This document shows, piece after piece, positions 34,012 through 47,369 of a stretch of 64,000 bases of DNA. Made by a program: the position numbers and the translations under genes. The notes beneath the pieces were generated by a model. The model ran no database searches, was not told the DNA's origin, and worked only from the letters and a program-made list of their open reading frames with translations. This stretch comes from Pelecanus crispus (lineage: Eukaryota; Chordata; Aves; Pelecaniformes; Pelecanidae). The stretch's first letter is position 1, and every line of letters begins with the position of its first letter. The DNA is taken from contig NC_134675.1 of assembly GCF_030463565.1 (NCBI RefSeq), positions 11,243,862 through 11,307,861 on the forward strand, read 5' to 3'.

Positions 34012-35598
34012 ATGGCTGAGATACTGGTCCGTCCAGGTGGGGAGTAGGACCTCCCGGGACAGTTTCTCTACAGCGGAGACAAGGGATGAAGAGATACTTT
34101 CTTCGTATTCCTGGAGTCGGCCAGCCACTTCATCCACCGTTGGTGCCTCTTCATCTTTCCAGGCCAGTATTGCCAACGAGTTGTCATACAATGCTGGTGT
34201 GTTCTGTACCACCTTCTGCCACATGGGTCGTGTGCACCTGACTTCACCTGGGTCTTTGGGTAACTGCTCATCATTCAGGTCACTGTAAATCACCTCCAGC
34301 ACGCCTAATTCCCTCAGGTACTGGATACCTCTCTCTGTGGTGGTCCATTTGCCTGGGCGATATATAACATCTTCCTTGAAGGGATACCTTTCCTTCACGC
34401 TTGACAGAAGTCGCCTCCAGAGGCTGAGGGTTTGTGCCCCTTTTCCAATTGCTTTGTCAATGCCCCCTTCCCTGGAAAGGGATCCCAGCTGCTTGGCTTC
34501 CTTACCCTCTAAATCCAGGCTACTGGCCCCGTTATCCCAGCATCGGAGTAGCCAGGTGATGATGTGCTTGCCTGCACGATGACTGAAATCTTTTCGTATG
34601 TGTCGCAGCTCACTCAGGGATAGGGATCGGGTGGTTACCATCTCATTTACTGGTTCTGCCTCTTCCTCCTCTGGTTGTCGTGAAGGCCCTGGTTCATCTT
34701 CATCCTTTACTAAAAGAGCGGATTTTCTTGTGTATTTTTTCTTGTGTATAGGGGCAACTGATACCGGCGTGGGTTGGTTCTCTGGTTTAGCCACAGTGCC
34801 TGTCACTGGGGTTGGAGTGGCTGCAGTGCCTGTGGCCGGGGTTGGAGTAGCTGCAGTGCCTGTCGTCTTGTCATCAGATCCAGAGACCTTCTCGTTCCCT
34901 TGAGGGTTCTGAATAGTGCTGACCATGACTCAATAGGCATGGGCCAGTCCCCAGCATGTTGCAATGATTTGTGTCTCTCTGGAGTTGCCAGGGTGACAAC
35001 ATACTTTTTCCAAATACTTTTCTAGTTCTTCAGGATTCTGCACTTGTTCAGGGGTGAAGTTCCAAAACACTTGGGGTGCCCACTGTCCTAGGTACTTGCC
35101 CATACTATTCCACACACCCTGCCACTCATAACTCTCCAGCCTTGGGGCAGATCTCTGGATGATATTCTTAAATTGCTTATTAACCTTAGACAAAAGTGAA
35201 ACAGTATTCCCAAGAAATACCATTGGATATATCTTAACTACCCAGGGATGTTCAAGATAGTGAAAAGTTATTGTAATGAAGGAGGAAACATCATAGAAGA
35301 AGGTAGCAAAGGTGCCATTCTGTATTTCCTCCATAAAAAAACCTCTCAGAGGAAGAAGTATAATTGTCTCCATGAGGTTGTACCCAAAGTACAGTAATGG
35401 CTTCAGTACAAAACCCAAATACCAGTTAAAGCTCCAGATCAGTGTTTTAATAACAAATCTCCCAAGCAAAACATCACTAATCACTGCAGAGCACAGGAAA
35501 CTGCAAAACCCAACACCAATCTTTAACATGTACAGGAAAAAAAGGAGCATGGTGCAGATCAGTTTCACTAATATCGAGAACAGATGAGTCAATATCAT
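34012..35598 (-). pseudogene. Element 3 gag, multipass N-terminus retained, one stop and one frameshift
   Basis: 35598-34930 keeps the hydrophobic leader (MILTHLF, ICTMLLFFLYMLKIGVGF), a second hydrophobic segment, the shared NGT sequon and a third hydrophobic stretch, followed by WNFTPEQ. An in-frame TGA near 34930 replaces an Arg codon (HAY-stop). The frame then continues 34926-34012 through a three-unit Thr/Ala/Pro repeat and the capsid-like region, and is lost by an indel after EKLSRE. The GTLWFYL-like region lies further on in another frame. Confidence 0.88.
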
Positions 35599-35698
35599 GA
35601 CCCACAACTGTTAACAGATACAAATTCCTTAATAAGCTCTGGATAATCTGCTGTTGTCTCAAAGCCTTTGAGCCCCACATTGTGTGCCAAAAAAGGAC

Positions 35699-36277
35699 TG
35701 TCATGGTTTAGCCCCAGTCGTCAACCAAGCACCACACAGCCGCTCACTCACCCTCCCGCCCCCCAGTGGGATGGGGGAGAGAATCTGAAGAGCAAAATTA
35801 AGAAATTTTGTGGGTTGAGATAAGAACAGTTTAATAATGGAAATAAAATAAAATAAAACAGAATAAATTAAAATAATAATAAATGATAATGAAAATGAAA
35901 GAGAGAGAAACAAAACCCAGGAAAAACAAGTGATACAACCAGTCACCACCTGCCAACCAATGCCCAGCCAGTTCCTGAGCAGCGATCGCTGCTCCCCGGC
36001 CAACCGCCCCCAGTTTATATACTGAGCATGACGCCATATGGTATGGAATAGCCCTTTGGCCAGTTTGGATCAACTATTCTGGCTGTGCCCCCTCCCAGTT
36101 TCTTGTGCACCTGGCAGAGCATGGGAAGCTGAAAAGTCCTTGACTAGCGTAAGCAGTACTTAGCAACAACTAAAACATCAGTGTGTTATTAGCATTCTTC
36201 TCCTATTAAATCCAAAACACAGCACTATGCCAGCTACTAGGAAGAAAATTAACTCTATCCCAGCCAAAACCAGGACA
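35699..36277 (-). mobile_element. 5' LTR of element 3
   Basis: 579 bp; on the minus strand it starts TGTCCTGGTTTTGGC and ends CCATGACA. The palindrome GAGCAGCGATCGCTGCTC is intact (35977-35994) and the CRE is decayed (TGGCGTCA near 36030). Confidence 0.92.
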
Positions 36278-38597
36278 GCAGGGTTTCCCAGGAGCGAGGC
36301 AATTGGCTTCTCCCCTCCTCTCCATCCCTGCCCATTACCCAGCTTGGAGTCACTGGCTGTTTGTTGGAGAAGGTAAGGTCCTGTGTCCCCATGGGCTTTG
36401 CAGTGGCAGTTTTTGCTTTCTGCAGGCTGCAGTGAAACCACTGACTATAGCTTGTCCCTGCTCCTCCCTACGAGTGAGTAAGCCTTGATATAGTAAAAGG
36501 CCTGGGCTGAAAGGTGCTACAGAAATGCCAGACATTATGTCATGTGGTTGAGGAAATTAGAGGAAATTTAAACATTGCAAGTGAACCATTTCCTCTGCTT
36601 CAGAAAGAATTTCTTGGCTGTCAGTGTGAGGCCTCTTAAACATCACCACGCTCCCTGTGTACTGCTCACTTCATGGGCTTTCAGCCTTTCTTGGCAAATG
36701 CTGTTTGACTCAGGCCTGTGATAAACCTTTTGCAAGATGTTATTTATAGCCTGAAAGAATGGTCCGACATGGACTTTCTTTTAAAAATAAACAGCCAGTT
36801 TAAAAGAAAAAGCACTACACAAAACCTGCATGGATTCAGCTAAAGGGAGCTAGGATCAGAAGATCTTTAAAGGTAACTGTAGGCAGGGGTCTCTGCCTGT
36901 TGGAGATGAGTCTGGCAAGGTTCAGCAGGATGTTTTCGTGACTCAGCTCCTGCTGATAGTGTTATCAGTGTCAGATGTTGCTGCAGAGTAAATAGCGGCG
37001 GCGGCAAGACAGTCTCAGAGGCCAACCCAGATGACTCGGTACCATGGTGGTGTTTTAGCAATGCCCATCAGAGCACAGCCAGAGGCAAGGTGGTGCATTG
37101 TGAATGTAAATCCCACACAAACTGCCCTCACAGCTCTGGGGCTGCATCCCGGAATTGGAGATGCTGAAAGAGGCTTGAAGGTTGTAAAGGAAAGCATGAA
37201 CTCCCAGCCTGACACTGAAACATTGAGCCAAACACGGAGTTTGGCTGCCTCACTGGGGCAATTCAGAGCAGTAATGAAACCAGGGCCCCATGTTTGGGAG
37301 CAGCATTAGTAAATCCATTGCTGGCTGCAGTACAGACATCCAGGGTTGACATTTCAGTTGAGGGGATTGATAAAAAAATGCAAACTAAGTCTGGAAAGAG
37401 CAAGAGGGTTGATCTAAGGTATGGAAAACATAACTTCAAGGAGCTTTTTAAGGCCTCACAAATAAATTAATCAATAACTTGATCTCAGCCTAAAAGCACC
37501 TGCATGGGAAGGGTTTCCCAACAGTGGAAGGCTCTTTAAATTAGCAGAAAGAGATATAATTGACCAAATTCAAACAAGGACCAGTGCACACATATTTAGC
37601 ATAGCACTAGCTTGCCTGCATCTCAAACTCCTTTAAGGTCAAAACTCCTTGTCTTTTACTGAAAGACGTGCTTTAGCTCCAAGAGGAGTCATTGGTGTGA
37701 TGAGTTTACTGACTGAGGCTGTGTCAATCATAATGGTTCCTTCTGGACTTAAAATCTATTAAATTTACTTCTGCTTTTGATCTTCTTGAAATGATCTGGG
37801 ATTGACAGGCAGCATTATAGAGATACACAGCTTTTAGAAAAAGGTAATCACAGCTTAGAACAGACCAGGTAGCTGTATATGAAGAGATTACAGACTCCTG
37901 AACTGTTCAGTTCTCTTGATTCTGACTCATTTATTAGCTCACGTGTTAAACAATCAAACTGTAAGCACGCAGAGACAACAAGGTGTTGTGAGCATGGGTC
38001 AACATTAAATCAATGTTATCCCTTGTCTGCCATCAAAATAAGCCTAGTGGGAAAAGATATACTTGCCCCACATGCCTGGGATCATGTAAGAGCCCCTCTT
38101 ATTTCAGGTTGGAGCTTTCCCACTTGTCAGTAAGCATGGGGAAACTCCTCACTTTCTGATCCCTGGGGTGCCAGCTTTCACAGACTCTTAGTCCAGCTGC
38201 TTCTTTGGTCCTCTGGCTGTCTGCCTCAGGCTCCCACTCTCCATGGGTTTTCTCCAGTGCTTCCTGGTGGTCATTTGTCACTGGGTGACCTTCTTCCTCT
38301 CTTTACCCCTCTAATACCAACATTCAAACTGTTCTGTACAGCTTCCTCGACCTTTGGATAGCCTGGGAGGAGGGTGCTGGGGAGTTTGTCCCCTCTTACA
38401 GTGTGCCAGCATTCCCCAGGGGCTGGGAATTACCCCATTGAGGGCTGGATTGCTCTGCACCAGTCCTAACACTATGTGTGATATATGCTTAAGAGAACAT
38501 TTGCTTAGAAATGCTGTCTGCAATAAGAGTACAACAACAGAGTAAGGCAGAGCTGCAAAACTCATCTTTCAGTTTACACTTGGTGGTGAAGAGCATC
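36278..38597. other. No recognised gene; presumed DNAI1 intron
   Basis: No exon matching the expected WD40 blades, and no transposon I can name. Confidence 0.45.
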
Positions 38598-39020
38598 CTG
38601 TGATCACAGAGCCACAGGCACGTTCAGGCTGGAAGGGATGTTGGGAGGTTTTAGTCCAACCTCCAGCTCAAAGCAGGGTCAGCCCTGAGATCAGACAAGG
38701 TTGCTCAGGGCTTAGGCTCATCTTGAAAACCTCCAAGGCTGGAGGTCCCATAACCTCTCTGGAGCCCTGTTCCAGTGGCTGACTGTCTCTGTGGAGAAAA
38801 ATTTCCTTATGTCACGTTGGAGGCTTCCCTGTTTCAGTTTATGGCTGTTGTGCCTCATTCTTCTTCTGCACACCCCTGTAAAGAGCCCGCCTATCTTCTT
38901 GATAACCTTCTCTTGGTTGCTAGCAGGCTCCTGTTAGATCACCCAAAACCATCTCTTCTCCAGGCTGAACAAGCCCAGATCCCTTAGAGTCTCCTCAGTG
39001 CAAGTCCTCCAGCCCCCAGC
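38598..39020 (-). mobile_element. Old CR1 3' fragment
   Basis: Minus-strand CR1 3' region recognised from blocks such as CAGGCTGGAAGGGATG, AGTCCAACCTCC, CCTGTTCCAGTG and CTCTTCTCCAGGCTGAACAA. It is heavily diverged and lacks a clear ATTCTATG tail, so it is an ancient subfamily. Confidence 0.85.
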
Positions 39021-41014
39021 CATCTTGGTAGTAGTCTCTGCTGGACTCAGTCTGGTTTATCAACATCTTGGTTCAGGCCTTGAACTACCTTCTGCCTCTG
39101 TTTCTGTAGGTGAAACTGGAACCCTCCTATCCATTAGCTGAAAATGAAGACTTTTTACAGTCTGTTTTTCATCACCAGGGGCAGAGAACAGAAGCACTGA
39201 GCCAGCACAGCCATCATCTCCTTATCTTATTTCTTTCCTCCCTAGGAAGCTCCTTTCCTTTTTTCCAGTGACTGAGGACATGGCACCACATAGCACTGGG
39301 GACAGGAGGTGAAAGGGGTTCACCCTCTTCACTTCCTCTCACCTCCCAAAGCTTCTTTCATTAACATTCACCCAGTATTTCTTAATTAGCACATTCTGGC
39401 TTGGAGCTGCCTGCCTGTGTTGCAACCTTCTGGAGAAAATCTGCTAAAGCTTTATCCATTGTATGACAGGAAATATCGAACACAGACTTCTTACTAGACT
39501 GACAGCTACTCTTATTCCATAGCATTACACAGGGGTTGAGTGTGGTTCTCACCCTCAGCCCCTGTAGCCACCCCTGGCTTTACATGTCTCTCCTGAGGGA
39601 ACCTTCTCCTGTGGTTGTGTACTTGCCTTTCTTCAGACTTTTGATGCCAATCCACATGACCAATGCATGGCTAAGATAAGCCAGGAGACTGCAAAGGTTA
39701 CCCCAGGAGTGGGATGAGTATCAGGCTGAAAAATCACCCCAAAAGAGCAGTTATCAGTGGTTTACCCTCAGCCTGGGATGATAACTCAAGTAGTCTCCAG
39801 ATTTATCTTGAGGTGTTGGTTGGTATCCTCACTGGCATTTCAACCTTTCCATTCATTCCTTGGATGATCTAGCAGAGAGTCCATTTATAAAGTCTTGAGA
39901 GAACCTGGTGGCATGGAGGGTCACAAGGACTTTCAGAGACTTTGCATCAGATCTCCACATGACCTTGAAACATTGGAGAGATGGACTGAAATCAAGGAGG
40001 TGAATTCAGTGAAGACCTGCACAAAGTACCAAAAACATCTGCCAGGGCTGGTCTTGGCTGTGCTTGATCCTGCTTCGGTGCAGAGCTTGGACCAAGTTCC
40101 TGTGGTCCAAAGACTCAGAATTACGTTAATGAGACTAATCCGGTCAGTAATCCCATGACTGCAACATGGTGTGATTTCAGCGAGCGGGGTGAGAGTTTGG
40201 CTCGTGTTGTGTTAGCTACAACAGCATCCAAGCCCCAGATGGTCACATAGGAAACATTGCATTTGTCTATGGTTAAATCAGGGGCTGCTGGAATAAATCA
40301 GCTCTGTTACAGGTTCTCCATTGCTCTCACTGGATTTCTGGCTGTCTGGCTCATTTACAGATGGTTGCTGGGAAAGTTAAATTACGAACAATAACCATTC
40401 ACAATGATCCAGGCTTCTTAAGGATTTTACAGGCTAGGGAGAGGCTGGCACTATTTCCCCAGTTACTTTCTCACCTTCGGAGAAATTGCAGCTCTCAGTC
40501 AGGGATTTTATGTATCTTTATGGCAAATGGGGGGTTAATGAAAGTATAATTACTGGAATTAAATTTGGATCTAATTTTCTGAGCATAAGTGGCCCCTTTC
40601 TGTCTTTCTTTTGTTTCCTGCTTGGTTGCCAGCTGTGAAAACATCTCTTTTCAGGATTGTTCTTGGTACAGAGACACTTGCACAGTGCTGGGCATGCAGC
40701 AGCACAATGGGCTCAACTCCTGCTGGGCCACATTTCACCCAGCTCTCAAATGATACTGAGCACTCCCCCGCAGTGAGGGGGAAGAGCATGATCAGCAAAG
40801 TGCCTGCAGAAAGCACCATGTCTCGTCATTTGTGGTGTCTGCATCTCACAGCACTTTACACACAGGATCCACATGGTTAACTGTTTTGCGGGAGAAGCAG
40901 TGGGATATAGGTGGGTGCTGTGACTTTATTTCTACAAAGCAATTGCTTCCACCATTCCTCTAGGTCAGTTTAGGCATGTCATCAGCACTGGTGGAGAAGA
41001 AAAATTTTGATTAT
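39021..41014. other. No recognised gene; presumed DNAI1 intron
   Basis: Nothing nameable. Frames at 39895-40158 and 40361-40549 look like chance. Confidence 0.45.
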
Positions 41015-41370
41015 TGTGCTGGCTTTGGCTGGGATAGAGTTAATTTTCTGCATAGTAGCTAGTATGGGGCTATGTTTTGGATTTGTGCTGGAAACAGTGC
41101 TGATAATACAGGGATGTTTTAGTTATTGCTGAGCAGTGCTTACACAGAGTCAAGACCTTTTCTGCTTCTCACACCACACCACCAGTGAGAAGGCTGGGGT
41201 GCACAAGAAGTTGGGAGGGGACACAGCTGGGACAGCAGACCGCAACTGACCAAAGGGATATCCCATACCATATGATGTCATGCTCAGCATATAAAGCTGG
41301 GGGAAGAAGGAGGAAGGGGGGATGTTCAAGTTATGGTGTTTTGTTTTCCCAAGTAACCATTACGCGTGGT
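41015..41370 (+). mobile_element. LTR fragment of a related, older subfamily
   Basis: Starts TGTGCTGGCTTTGGCTGGGATAG and carries the U3 blocks, TGATGTCA and an ATATAAAGC TATA box. It then has a GGAAGAAGGAGGAAGGGGGG tract and an AAGTAACCATTACGCG block instead of the palindrome and ATT repeat. It is cut off before the U5 end. Confidence 0.88.
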
Positions 41371-44300
41371 TTTCATGCACGGCTGCTAAATGTGGACTTC
41401 TTACAGCTATATTTAGGTGCCTAAATTACTGGTGTGTAAGAGACATTGCTCGTGGCTCTGGTGTTAGCAAGGCCAGGGAGCGTTCAGCATGGATGGAAGT
41501 CAAATCTTTTTGTCGGCAGCCCAAGCAGAAGAGCCCGGTGCTAAGCCTTTCTTAGCCCTTAGGTGAGCCTGGTCTTGCCTGTCCTGCGCCCCGTGGTGCC
41601 CACCAGCACCCTCCTCATGCTCCCCTGCATCTGGGGCTGGTGAGGCCAGGCTCCGCACTATGGTCACTGTGAGATGGGCTACACAGTTTAGCAGCTTCCC
41701 GTGCTCAGCCAGGGTATGCAACTGGATCAGGCCAGCTAGCAACTGCTTTTGGAGGGCGAATCCTTCACTGGAGAGCCTCATGGGGCTGCATCTGGAGCAG
41801 GCTGGGCTGTAGCAACTGGGCAGCTATTTCCCCTGCCCCATTCCTAATGCTCCTAATCTGGCAGCTCCTCTTCCTCTGCTGAAGTTTGGCACTGTTGATG
41901 CTTTGTTAAATCCTGTTAGCACAGCTTGTCACACCGTGCTTCGGAAGCTCACTGCTTAGTATTTCCTGAGCATCTTGCTGAGGGTCAGTAAAGATCGCAC
42001 CGTGGCACCAATCAGCATGAAAGCAAAAGTCAAACTCCTCCATGGCTTTGCTGGAGGCTGCCGAAACCCACAGGGAAGGGTTTGGCTCCTCCTGTGTGCA
42101 CGTCTTTTGCTTGGCCAGAGAATACTATGAGGGGGATGAGCAAGGGCGTGGGGTCCCAGCCTGCCTCTGGCAGAGCAGACACAGAGCTGTGGTGATGGCT
42201 GTCCTCCCTTATAGCTGTGGATGAAGGTTTGACCTTGCTATTAGCTCTCCACTGCTGCAGAGCCCAGCCTTTCCATCAATCTCTCCCCTCTCACATGGGT
42301 GTTTGTAAATCAGCCCACCCTGCAGCATGCTGCAGGCAGGTACCTGCCATTTAGATACAGGTGACCCCTGCCCACATCCCCTGGGTTTCACCCAATTCCC
42401 TCTGGTTTATGCCCTGTGATACTCCCAGCTCCTTCCAAGTCTGATCTGATTTTTGTTTGTATCTCCTGCCTGTCGCACGTCACTGACCTTTGCTCCCACA
42501 CCTTTACTGGTGAGCAGGTTGGTCCCAGTGCTGTGTCTTTGCTGGTTCCAGTGGCTTCACTGGGGGCTTCCAGCAAGCGAGAGCAGGTCACCTGGGGCCA
42601 CGAGATCTATGTCCCCTGCTATGCTTTGGCATGGCCCAATGCAGATGCTAGCAGATATCTTTGAGTCAAATATGTGAGCTGGAGCAAGGAGAGGTGTTTG
42701 CCCTGAACAGCACAGCTTTTAGCTGAAGCTGGAAGGACGAGCATCTTTGGGGCCAGTGATCCTGCATGGTTGCTGATGCCTGAATGACCCAGCCATCCCC
42801 TGGACTTTTCTGCCGGTTTCATTCCCTGCAAGCAGAACATTTCCTGCGTCATTTATTTCCAAACAGTAGCAAAATAAACCTAAATCTTTATCTCCAGTCT
42901 GTCAGCTAATCCTTCCGTGGGCCAGGAGCAACGCTGTCAAATCAGGCTGTGAGTGTGACTCGAGGCTCTCCGTGGTTGATAAGTGCATTGCTGCTGTATG
43001 TAAATGGCTTCTTGAGAGCCCCAAAGTGGTCCTGGCACAGACATCATCCCCAGCTTAGCGTAACTCCAGCTTCACCCACAATATAACAGCACTGGGTTGC
43101 AATAGGACCATGACAGGGTAGGTTTTGGAAGGCTTCAGGGCTGCAGGTCATATCACCTCCCATTGATGTATGTTTGGTTGGTAGCCCAGGGAGTCAGTGA
43201 GGAAAATTGTGCTGTGTTCACGAAGGAGTTTGGGTTTTCTTGGTCTTCCCAATAGAAATGCTCCAGTGAAGTCTCTGCTTTCATTCATTGAATTCTCTGG
43301 ACCCATTGCTGGTGTGTTTTGCTAATGGAGGAGCCCTCACCCTGGAGGTGTCACCTTGACCTACTCCTGAGCCAGAGAGAAGGAACAAGGAAAGGTCTTC
43401 TCCAGAAGCAACATACCTCTGAAGTCCTGGCAGGCTGTGTGCCCCTTCCCACTGAGGATAATAAGGATGGGAGTTTTGGGCAGCCCCATTGGTGGCTTCT
43501 TGGAGCTCCTCATCCCTTTCTAAATCAGTCTGTAAAAGCTTAAGCCCCTTTTGCATGGGAAGCTGGTGTCCTAGGTCACTGGGATGCTTTGTAAAGTGGC
43601 CAGATCCTGTCCCAGCACGGCTGTTCCCAGAAATCCCATCCTGTCAAGAATGGCAGGGACTGGGAGCATCAGTGTCACAACAGCAGCAGGGCAGAGCCAG
43701 ACCTGTGTCCCTTGTCCAGGGCTCAGCAGGGGGAAGGGTTTACTGTTAAGCGAGGGAATGAAGGCATCAGCCAAGACACAGGGAATCCAGTTTAAATGAT
43801 TCGTATATCCTGGATGTAGAGTTCTTTATGTGCCAGCATGGGGAGGGCTGGGGCTCCCAGGGCAATGGATCTGGGGTCTTCAAACAGCCAGTCTTCATCC
43901 TCATTCTCGTCCTTGTCCTTGCCCTTGCCCTTGTCCTTGCCCTGCCCTCGTCCTTGCCCTGCCCTCGTCCCTGGGGCTCCACCTCAGTCATCTTCCACCT
44001 CCTGCTTCACTTCCAGTGTCAGTACTCACCTTTGGGGCTGAGAGGACCATCAGGGGTCCTGCAGCAGTTGTGCCCACACTGCCAATAGGGCCAGGAGCTC
44101 CATGCTTAGTTTCCCTGCCTGGAGAGCCGGAGTGAAACCCAGGTGTAAGGCAAAGGGAGCATGAGGGCAATGGGGGATTTGGCCATGAACACAGCATCGT
44201 GGGGAAGCATAGGGGTGTCTCCTCCCCATCTCACCTCCTGGGGGTCATGCTCCATCAGTGGGGCAGAGTCTGTCCCCGTGCAGAGCCATCACTGCCCCAG

Positions 44301-47300
44301 CCAGGTGCTTTCCTGACGCATCCCTCATCACTGTTTCAGCCAAGAGCATTTTGCTCTCCTGCTGGGAACTGTTGACAATAAAATCAATGCAAATGCTGCT
44401 GTGAGCGGCTCCAGTACCCGTTTGATGATCTCCTCGGGGACAGACCTCCCATGTAAGCCCAGCTGTGCATGTCAGCTCTGGGGGGGGTGTGATCTGCCCT
44501 GGCTCCCTCTCAGCTCCCGATGAGCCCCCCGTGGATGCCATGTAAGCAAGGATGCAGGCAGAGGACGGGCTCAGCTATACACTGGGTGGCAGAGCCCTGT
44601 GAGTGCCCTTTCCACACCTGACCGTGGCATCCATCAGGAGGGAGACCCTGTCGGCAGCCATGCACAGAGGTGATGCTTCCCCACAGCCCATGCGCTCCAG
44701 GAAATTACAAACAGCTCTGCTCCAAGAAGGGCTGCTCCTCAGAGGCCCGAGGCAGGCGAAGCCCCTGGATTTGTAGGAAGCTGCCACGTGCATCCAAGCG
44801 GATGCCGCGGTGCTGTCAGCCAGCCTGCAGTGGCCCATCCGGCTCGGCTCATATGCACAGCCTCCCTAGGAAAAGCAGATGGAAGAATAAAGGGAAACTT
44901 TCTGTGCCAGTGACTCCAAAAGGACAAGGACATTATCATTTTCCTTCCCCGTGTCATCCTGCTTGCCTGGCTATTTGGTGTTAAATTAGGGCTCTGGTTC
45001 AGTTATCGCTCATTACTGGTTTGCGTGTGGCTTTGTTGCAGCTTGCTCAGAAGCACTAAAGGAGCTGAGCCAGTGTGAAAGTCAAGATTTTTAGGGACAG
45101 CTCGATAACTAGGAGCTGAGGCTTGCCTGCAGCTGGTGACTTCAGCAAGGCTCAGACATGGTCCCCGTGGACCTGGCATTGCTACCTGGAGGGCATCAGT
45201 CAAGGACCCTCCCTGACACTGCCAGTGGGGAGAGCAAAGGGCTTGGGATGGAGGTAGGTCTTCAGCATCTCCCTTTCCCGGCTGAGCAAAGCAGTTGCCT
45301 CTTTAGCCTGTCCCAAGGATCTGTGCATGGTGCTGTGTGATGCAGGGTGCCAAAGGGAGTGTTTTGAATGCTGTCAGACAGCAAAGCAGCTTTTCTGCAG
45401 AAATAGCTAAGTCCTGAAATACCCCAAGCAGCTGTGTTTATCCCAACGCTCTCGCTCAGAGAGATGCTCGGCTGTGACATGGGATCCTAGTGCCCAGACT
45501 GGAGCCATGAAGGGCATTGCTCGCTTAATGGCATTAATACAAACCAGCACCATCCTGGCATGCAATCGATGGACTTGGTAAATAAAAACAACCCTGGCTC
45601 ATCCCAGCACTCAGGCGAGGAGCGGAGCTGTCTTGGGAGCAGAGGGGTTTCCAAAAGCCCCTGCCCCCCCGCCCCCAGGGCTGCTTTCACCCCAGCTGTG
45701 CCCTCCAGCAGCTGAGGAAACCTCTGCTCTGTCAGCATTGTGCTGGGCTGGAACGAGGGAGCAGCCTGGGGAGATTCCCCAGGGACTTCCTTCCCAGCAG
45801 TCATCGCCTTCAGTGATGCCGTTTGCTAGAGAAATGTAGCAAGATTCCTGCAACCCTGTGTCTTTCTTTTTGTTGTGCCCCAGCGTTTCTTTCCAGCGCT
45901 GAAGGAAAGACACGTGTTTGTAATTGCTGTACCCAGGGTCATTGGAGGAGCTGATTCAGCAAGAGGCGAATTGATCTTTTCTAAGTGGGGAGAGAAGAAA
46001 GCGGGCAGCCTCCTTGCTCAGATGCTGTGTGCTGCTCCCTTGGTCTCCCGAGACCATCCCCGTGCAGAGGCCATGCTTTGGGGATGCCAGGAAGAGCCTG
46101 GAGCAAGGATCCCCCAAATCCAGAGGCAAGGCGAGAGCCGGCGGGCTGGCAAAGGGGAAGGCTGCGAGTGGAGGGCAGTGCTGAGCGACAGGATGCTGTG
46201 ACTGGGTGGATGCTGCTTCAGAGGAACTCCATGGGGTAGATGCTCAGCCGCAGGAGGGCTTGGTGGGCTGAAGGTGGGTCGGAAAATTCCTGTGCTGCAG
46301 CTGTATGTGCCATGATATGTATCTGGAGAGCCCAAACCCAGTTATCACTTTCCCAAAGTCCCTGAGCTCAGATGAGAGCAATGCACTGATGCTGCAGCCC
46401 ACAGCCGGGGGTTGGGGGGACACGACATGCTCTGCCTAAAGCATTAGGTGGCACTGGCACCCTTAGCAAGGACATCATCCCCCATCAGGCCTGGAAGCTC
46501 CTGCTGCTCCCAAGCAAGCGAGGACTGAACTGGACAGCCTTATTTCCCTTGTGCTACATGATTTCTCCCAAGATGCTGGCAGTTTGCTCTAGCATCCTGG
46601 AAGGGAGCCCCTGGGAGAGTTGGGACGAGTGCTGGGGGGGGCTGTGGGAATGGCTCGTCCTTGCTGTCCGCACTGGGGCATGCATTGAGGTTGGCACAGC
46701 AGTGTGCAATGAGGCATGAGGCTGTCCCGTGGGACACTCAGGGTGTGCCCAGGGGCAGGAGAGCCTCAGTGAGGAGCTAATGGCCCACCTGGGAGCCCTG
46801 ACTCCCTTCTCCCCCTGGGTTAGGGGCTCTCAGCACCCACCTGTCCTCCCAGGGAAAGCCGTTTGGGTGCAAAAAGGCCAATTCCCACTCCTGTGGCTGC
46901 CTCTCCCCAGGAACATTGGCATAAGATGGACATGGTGGGATCGTTCTGGGGAGATTTGGACATCTGCATCGCCATGACTGCCCTGGGAGTCGTGCATGCC
47001 TGGCACCTCCCTGGGGGGGAAAGCTCTGAGGGGCTTGGACAGGGGTCCACAGTGACCTAGTCCCACAGGGCTGGGAGGAGAGATGCAGAAGAGGGTTTGC
47101 GTCACTGTGGATCAACAGATCTACTCCCACCCCCACCCAAACCCTTCCTTACTGCCCCCCCCCCCCCCCAGCCCATGGGAGCTTTTACACATCTCATGGC
47201 ACCTTGGACTTGAAATACAGGGACAGGCAGGTGCATCCCCCTGTAGATCAGCCCCCAGCAAGGGCCACAAGCCAGGACACAGCACCCTCAGTATCCCTCC

Positions 47301-47369
47301 CTGTGCCGGACCCCTGCATCCCTGCAGTCTTCCCTGCTCACAGCTCTGCCCTGCTTGATCTCTCCACAG
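41371..47369. other. Presumed last DNAI1 intron; one minisatellite
   Basis: No exon recognised. A short TTGCCC/TTGTCC minisatellite lies at 43905-43975 and a run of 15 C at 47155-47169, a few hundred bases before the terminal exon. Confidence 0.45.
43905..43975 (+). repeat. Pyrimidine minisatellite, 6-bp and 15-bp units
   Basis: CTTGTCCTTGCCCTTGCCC and then two copies of CTGCCCTCGTCCTTGCC-type units. Units are imperfect. Confidence 0.8.

Larger units (their letters stand above)
32936..36277 (-). mobile_element. ERV element 3: 3'-truncated minus-strand provirus (5' LTR, gag, pro, part of RT)
   Basis: On the minus strand: 5' LTR 36277-35699, decayed Lys primer site 35689-35672, gag from about 35598, protease near 33590 and RT to about 32945. 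There it ends within the AKWYAT segment of the RT palm. RNase H, integrase and the 3' LTR are absent. Frames are broken by a few stops and indels, so it is older than element 2 but closer to it than the copy at 63-5040. Confidence 0.92.

Noticed and set aside
38041-38099. AWDH followed by GTAAGAG looked like the end of a DNAI1 WD40 exon
   Set aside because: The codons upstream do not resemble a WD blade and no acceptor fits; three matching residues are chance.
39104-39240. Possible exon after CTCTGTTTCTGTAG
   Set aside because: The open stretch has no recognisable protein similarity and no convincing donor.
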